This document shows positions 59,151-64,000 of a DNA stretch of 64,000 nucleotides, piece after piece. Under the pieces are notes generated by a model. The model was not told the DNA's origin. It saw nothing but the letters and a program-made list of their open reading frames with translations, and did no database searches. Origin of the DNA: Magnolia sinica (taxonomy: Eukaryota; Streptophyta; Magnoliopsida; Magnoliales; Magnoliaceae). The stretch spans positions 64,478,001 through 64,542,000 of the forward strand of contig NC_080590.1 of assembly GCF_029962835.1 (NCBI RefSeq). Reading direction: 5' to 3'. The stretch's first letter is position 1, and the number at the start of each line of letters is the position of its first letter. The translations under genes were made by a program, and so were the position numbers.

Positions 59151-59814
59151 GGGCCTGTTTGGGAGCGTGGATTTGTAACCCCCTGGATTCGGAACCCCCT
59201 GGATTAGAAACCCCCTGGATTTGCAATCCTCTCAGTGTGTTTGGCACCCTGGAGTGTGAATCAACTTAAATCCAAAAGTACCTATCCGTAGTATATTTAC
59301 AGGGATTTGAATTTAATCACTAATTCAACTTTAATATCTCTAATTAGTGAGATATGTAATTTTTGATATAATGGTTGTGATAAGCCCACTGAAATATATA
59401 CTTTGCCCGAAAATGATGAAATTCCAAGTCTCGGATGAGCCACAAGCACAAGATCATGTCTGAGTGACTAGCCAATGATTTTTAATCGTTGATTTACATG
59501 GACAATGTTTGGACGGCGCTGGACAATGTTTGGAGGGTGCTGATTTACATGGACAATGTTTGGACGGTGCTGATCATCATTAGTGGGCCATGTGCCCAAT
59601 AAAATGATAGTTTATGGTGACACACATGTTACACCTATGCCTATTGAAATGATTTTAGGTATAATCCAAGCTCTCACTGTGGATTGCAAACCCCCTCAAG
59701 GAGGGGATTGGAAACCCCCTGGATTTGCAACCCCCAGTTACTTTATTCTGCCAAACAACCGGGGGATTGGAAACCCCCTCCAATCCCCTCCAATCCACGG
59801 TGCCAAACGATCCC
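59151..59814. mobile_element. PIF/Harbinger-type MITE, 664 bp
   Basis: Ends gggcctgtttggga-gcgtggatt and, reversed, gggatcgtttggcaccgtggatt. TTA lies on both sides (59148-59150 and 59815-59817), the classic PIF/Harbinger duplication. ggaaccccctggatt-type words repeat near both ends. Confidence 0.85.
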
Positions 59815-60049
59815 TTAGCATCTCTACTCTAATCCAATGAGAGCTTTTTAAATAAGAGCTACTCTAATAAGCTCTTTTTGTTCTAGCTCTTTGTTTTAAA
59901 TAAAGCTCATTTGGTATATCATGTTTTCAAAACCATAAAAAGCTCTTATTTGAAATAAGCATGTTTGGTAAAACGTTCAAATAAGAGTTTTTTAAAAAGG
60001 GGTAATTGACGTCATTTTTAAAGATTACAACTCCATTATAAGAGCAATC

Positions 60050-61200
60050 CATACGATTGTTTTGGTTGACCTTTGACATGGACCGTCCATTATATAGGGC
60101 CTGCCTTGATGTAGGTCATTTGTCATGTGGGGTCCACCATCAATGTACTTGTCCTTTATGTGGGGCCCATGTCCACCACTCATGATGTGGAATCCACATT
60201 TGATGGGTCCATCGTGTGGGCCCCACCTTCGAAGCGGATTGTCCATCATGTGGAGCCCACTTTTGATGTCCACCATCCGTCGTGTGGGGCGCACCTTCTA
60301 TGTGGATCATCCAACATGTTGGGCCACTTTGGATACGGGATGTCCATTATGCAAGACCTTGGATATGGATTGTCCATTAGGCGGGGCTCACTTGCTGTGG
60401 GCCATACATCATGTGAGGCTCACTCTGTCCATTATGTTAGCCACCTTGATGTGGACCATTCATTATGTGGGCCCCACCTTCGATACGGGTCGTTCATCAT
60501 GTGGGCCCATCTTTGATGTTAACTGTCTATCATGTGGGCCCACCTTTGATGTCCATCATCCATCATGTGGATCCCACCTTTGATGTGGACCATCTATCAA
60601 GTGGGGCCCACTTAACATGGATGGTCCATGCTGGGCCACTCTTTGATGTGGGCCATCCATCATGTGGGGTCATCTTTGATGTGAACCGTGCATTGTGGGT
60701 CCACCTTGATGTGATCCATGCATTATGTGGGTCTACCTTCAATATGGACTGTTCATCATGCAGGCCCACCTTTGATGTCTACCATCCATCACGTGGGTCC
60801 CCCCTCTGCTATGGACTGCCCATCATGTGGGGCCCACTTGATGTTGATAGTCCATGCAGTATTTTGACATGGGCCATCCATCATGTGGGACCCACCTTTG
60901 ATGTTTACCATCCACCATGTGGGTCCCACCTTTGCTGTGGACCATCCATCATGTGGGGCCCAACATTCAACATGGGTTGTTCATCATGTGGGCCCACCTT
61001 TGATGTCAATCTTCCATCATATGGGTTCTATCGTTGATGTGGGTCATCCATCATGTGGCGCCACACTTTGATGTGGGGCATCCATTATGTGGGACCCACC
61101 TTTGATATGACCATGCATTATGTGGGCCACCTTGATATGGACCATTTATCATGTGGAGCCTCACATTCAATATGGGTTGTTCATCATGTGGGCTCACCTT
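60050..61200. repeat. Long GTGGGCCCACCTTTGATG minisatellite
   Basis: Degenerate units of about 30-37 bases fill over 1.1 kb, around the consensus catccatcatgtgggcccacctttgatgtggac. The long open frames across it (for example 60465-61037) arise because the repeat is stop-poor and are not genes. Confidence 0.9.
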
Positions 61201-62072
61201 ATAGAGTTTGCAAAGAGAAGAGAAGAGGGCAAGATGGGAATTACTTAAAAAGCTTAAGGATAAACTTTTCCAAAAGTTAACAAAAAATGTCTTCCCCCTC
61301 GAGCCAAATGAGATCTTAAAGAAAAAGTAACCTCCCCATCCCTTATTTTTTAAGAGCTTTTTTGCTACTTTCTAAAAAAAAAAAAAAAAAAGCTCCAAAA
61401 ATAAAGCTTTACCAAATAGTCTATTTCCAAAGTAAGAGCTTATTTTTTTAGAATAAGCAAATAAGCTCTTATTAATAGAGATGCCAAACTGGCCCTAGAG
61501 GTCCATCTCCACTTCATCCACCTAGCTCTAATTTTATGGACAACAGCCTTCTCAATATTTGCTTTCCTAAATTATTGACACGATGTTGATAATGGTCATT
61601 TGGGATACCTCTTGGTTAGCAATCTCAACTAATTGCTCATTTTTGCCCCTATCATTACTAAAATTGCATTCCATATACTCTATTTTTGTCGGACTAATTT
61701 TTAAATCTTTAGATTCTAAAGCATCCTTGACAATTCTAGCTTTATGTTTACCCTCTCCTGCATAGAGTCAATCAAAACCTTGTCATCTGTAAACAATATA
61801 CACCGCAATATCTCTTCTTGTAACTACCTCGTTAACTTGTCCATAACCAATGAAAAGAGGTACAGGCTCATTGCTGACCCTTGGTGTAAGCCTATAGTAA
61901 TTGGAAACTCACTTCTCTCCACTAGTGGTCCTCACATTTGTTACCACTCCCTCGTACATATCTTTAATCATGCCAATATATCCTCTTGGGACTCCTTTCT
62001 TTCCCAACACTTAACCAAATTAATTCTCTAGGGACCCTGTCTCATGCTTTCGCTAAGTCAATAAAGACCATG

Positions 62073-62081
62073 TGGAGATCA
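62073..62081. repeat. Target site duplication, left copy (TGGAGATCA)
   Basis: Identical to 62795-62803; with the preceding G the match is ten bases. Confidence 0.88.
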
Positions 62082-62794
62082 AGGTATCCTGTATCGGTAT
62101 TGGTTGGCGTAACGGTGCCCTCCGATACCAATACGGATGCGGGAGCGTAACGGCAATACAGGGGCGTAACTGGCCGTAACGGTGATTTTTTATTTTTTTT
62201 TGCCAAAAAAATATGAAAAAATATGAATTAAATCCGGAATATTCTAAGCATTCCAAATATGCATTCATTTATAAATTGGAACATGTTTATGGTGGTGTAA
62301 CGGTCCACTCTTTGGTGAGAAGTTGTTCGGACTGTCTGATGAATTTATGAACCAGACAACCTGGATTTGATTGCAAAACTCATATATTTAATTTTCTAAC
62401 TATCTACTATCAATGATAGATATATTAGAATGAATGTAATATGAAAATATCTTACATGTGTAGGTGTTTGCAATTATTTTTCATAATTCATAAAAAAATA
62501 TAAAATGACAACAACAATCTGTAAAATGAACATTAACATGTTCTACTATGATTAACACATCATATTCTACCATTAAAACATCAAAACATTCAATAAAAAA
62601 TAAATTTTCAAATTTAAAAAAAGGGTCGAAAATAATGCGTAAATAGAAAAAAATTATAAAAAAATATAAAATGACAAAGACAATCTGTAAAATGTCCATG
62701 GCCGTTACTGTTACGGCCCCGTATCGCGTAACGGCCACAGCCCCGTATGTGGCGGCTGATACGCCCATATCGTAACGGATACGGGACACGCTGG
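62082..62794. mobile_element. Mutator-like non-autonomous element (AACGG family member 2)
   Basis: Flanked by a perfect 9-10-base duplication. The left end aggtatcctgtatcggtatt and the reversed right end gtgtcccgtatccgtta form imperfect inverted repeats. gtaacgg/ccgttac words crowd both ends (62110-62185 and 62695-62780). It splits the RTE LINE between NDLH and FIDLAKA. The interior is AT-rich with no gene. Confidence 0.82.
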
Positions 62795-63199
62795 TGGAGA
62801 TCATTCCTCCTCTCCCTATATTTCTCCAGTAGCTCTCGAAGTAGGAAATTAGCCTCCATGGTCAAGCTTCCTTGCATGAAAGTAAATTGATTTTCTAATA
62901 TATTGGTCTCATGGCTTAATCTTTCTCAACTACTCTTTCCTAAAGATTCATAGTATCGCTTGTAAGTTTAATTTTAAAAAAAGGGAGAAAAAAGAAGCGG
63001 GAAAGAGAGAAGATGATTGAGAGAAGATAAAGAATAGTTAGGGTTTGCACGCCCCCACTCCTCAAAAGTGATAAAAAGAAAAATGGTAAAACTATTCCTT
63101 GTACAAATATCCGTGTCTAAAATATCCCAAGAAAAAAAAAAAAAAAACAAGTCACAAGTGCCCTGTAGGCCCATAACCATATCCAAATGGCCAAAGGCC

Positions 63200-63450
63200 C
63201 ATACCCATTGCTGTTAGCAAATAGTAAATGGTATCCGAAAACAGTTGTGTAATGGCTGTTCTGGCGGTTACATAACAGTAATGGTGGCCAGTGGGTACCG
63301 GTATAGGGCTGTAGTGACCATTACGGAAAAAAATGGCATGTAACAGCCTGTTATGAGGCCATTACATTTTTTATTTTTATTTTTTAAATAATAATTTCTT
63401 ATCATAATGGTAATGACCGTTACCATAATTGAATACCTTGCTGTCTCCCC
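63200..63450. mobile_element. AACGG family member 3
   Basis: Starts near aatggtatccgaaaaca and ends accgttaccataattgaatacc, with gtaatgg/ccattac inverted words. Similar to 40495-40785. Duplication not identified. Confidence 0.55.
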
Positions 63451-64000
63451 TATGCTGCTAAACTGGTTTATCACTTCATCTTATTTTTAAAGATAAATGT
63501 TTGTATGTGTCTAACCTGTTCATGAGGGTTCATAGATTTCCCATGGTTTTTATGCTAAAATATAGATTGTTCAGGGGGCTGATCCTGTGAACAAATTAAT
63601 TTGCTCTTGACTCTGCCAACCAGCAAAAAGTAAACACTGATTACCTGAATTTGACAAATTAGTTACTTTGCACTGGTGTTCTTGTGCACAAACACAAGCA
63701 CATACCTGTATCCAACTGCAGGGGTTTGCAGGTTTGAGTCGTTATACTCTCGGTTACTTACCTTTTCATCATTTTGTGAATCATATTAATTGTAGTTTGA
63801 AATCTTGAAACCTTTTTATGCTGGTAATACTTCTCTTTAGGGGACAAGAGCCTAGTATTGTCTTTTATGGTTATCTCCTGTAGCCTGTATTACTTTGACA
63901 TGCATCAGTAGAGCTTTAACTGCGAAGAATTCCCTTTCTGATCCTCTGCTTTGTGGTCTTACTGAATGACATTTGGCACTGTTTTGTTTCGGATCATGTT
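63451..64000. other. Unassigned intron sequence at the window edge
   Basis: Part of the last visible RRP6L intron. No RRP6 exon (the family continues ASRVL...) and no other gene is seen. Confidence 0.6.

Larger units (their letters stand above)
59138..61497. mobile_element. DNA transposon carrying a minisatellite, inserted in the RTE LINE
   Basis: The left end taggggctcattta-gcatctcta (interrupted by a PIF-type MITE) mirrors the right end tagagatgccaaactggcccta. Subterminal aagagctt/aataagctc words fill both flanks (59840-60000 and 61340-61490). The interior is a long GTGGGCCCACC minisatellite. No transposase is present. The boundaries agree with the break in the LINE reading frame. The duplication is unclear (tag on both sides at most). 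Confidence 0.65.
58800..62950 (-). mobile_element. RTE-type LINE remnant, three pieces
   Basis: Minus-strand translation from high to low coordinates gives QGSLTMEANFLLRELLEKYRE...NDLH (62880-62795), FIDLAKA (62073-62050), DDKVLIDSMQERVN (about 61790-61750), PND-H (about 61600), then LCDHRKQ, IYKTSHALWGQNAGQ (59135-59050) and RIRND (about 58985). This is the order of RT and downstream blocks in plant RTE-like LINEs. Two DNA elements split it (62082-62794 and about 59138-61497). The coding sequence is heavily decayed. Confidence 0.78.

Noticed and set aside
60125-61037. Open frames of up to 190 codons at 60.1-61.0 kb as genes
   Set aside because: They run through a degenerate minisatellite in several frames at once, encode periodic Met-Trp-Gly-Pro/His-Val-Gly repeats, and show no domain.

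Overview
This is a nuclear window from a flowering plant with a large, repeat-rich genome. The evidence is long introns packed with transposons, plant-type Ty3/Gypsy, Ty1/Copia, L1 and RTE retroelements, PIF/Harbinger and Mutator-like DNA elements, and many GTGGGGCCCACC-type palindromic repeats. I suspect a magnoliid-type genome, but that is only an impression and nothing here proves the clade. I recognise one apparently functional protein gene: the 5' part of a plant RRP6-like nuclear-exosome exoribonuclease (EXOSC10 family) on the + strand. Its four visible coding exons (32054-32710, 36876-37031, 57453-57611, 57779-57862) are all phase 0 and join into one open frame of 352 codons. The introns are about 4.2, 20.4 and 0.17 kb, followed by one of at least 6.1 kb; the gene runs off the right edge.

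Left part (1-31.6 kb). Bases 1-190 are a minisatellite. Palindromic repeats and simple repeats follow, then an LTR-like fragment ending near 3604. From 6531 to 19647 lies a nested pair: a solo LTR of about 3.2 kb (target duplication CTCCA on both sides), into which a complete 9.9 kb Athila-like Ty3/Gypsy element inserted in minus orientation (LTRs 7809-9099 and 16401-17692, duplication TCGGT, tRNA-Asp-type primer site, polypurine tract). To its right are a broken first exon of an A-type cyclin (22877-23177, minus), a decayed PIF/Harbinger transposon with both of its genes (25245-28162, minus), a decayed Copia RT/RNase H remnant (28800-29985) and a 343-bp MITE (30051-30393).

Gene part (31.7-64 kb). 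Upstream of RRP6L are three site II motifs and a telo-box, a layout known from ribosome-biogenesis promoters. Intron 1 holds a degenerate second copy of the 3' half of exon 1, with a still-intact splice donor, and blocks of a pyrimidine-rich repeat that keep recreating 3'-splice-site-like sequence. It also holds a tRNA-like SINE inserted in a Mutator-like family member. Intron 2 is a transposon graveyard: an L1-type LINE (about 40.0-47.37 kb, poly-A tail) broken by an LTR-family insertion, then a chromovirus-like Ty3/Gypsy element whose LTR is split by a 2.6 kb Mutator-like insertion and whose integrase is truncated. The last intron holds an RTE-type LINE on the minus strand, itself interrupted by a DNA transposon carrying a GTGGGCCCACC minisatellite plus a PIF-type MITE, and by a Mutator-like element with a perfect target duplication.

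I found no convincing previously undescribed gene system. The most notable features are the structure of RRP6L intron 1, the resolvable nesting order of the transposons (several with target duplications visible in the raw sequence), the minisatellite trapped inside a DNA transposon, and stop codons in the decayed Gypsy elements that look like cytosine deamination.
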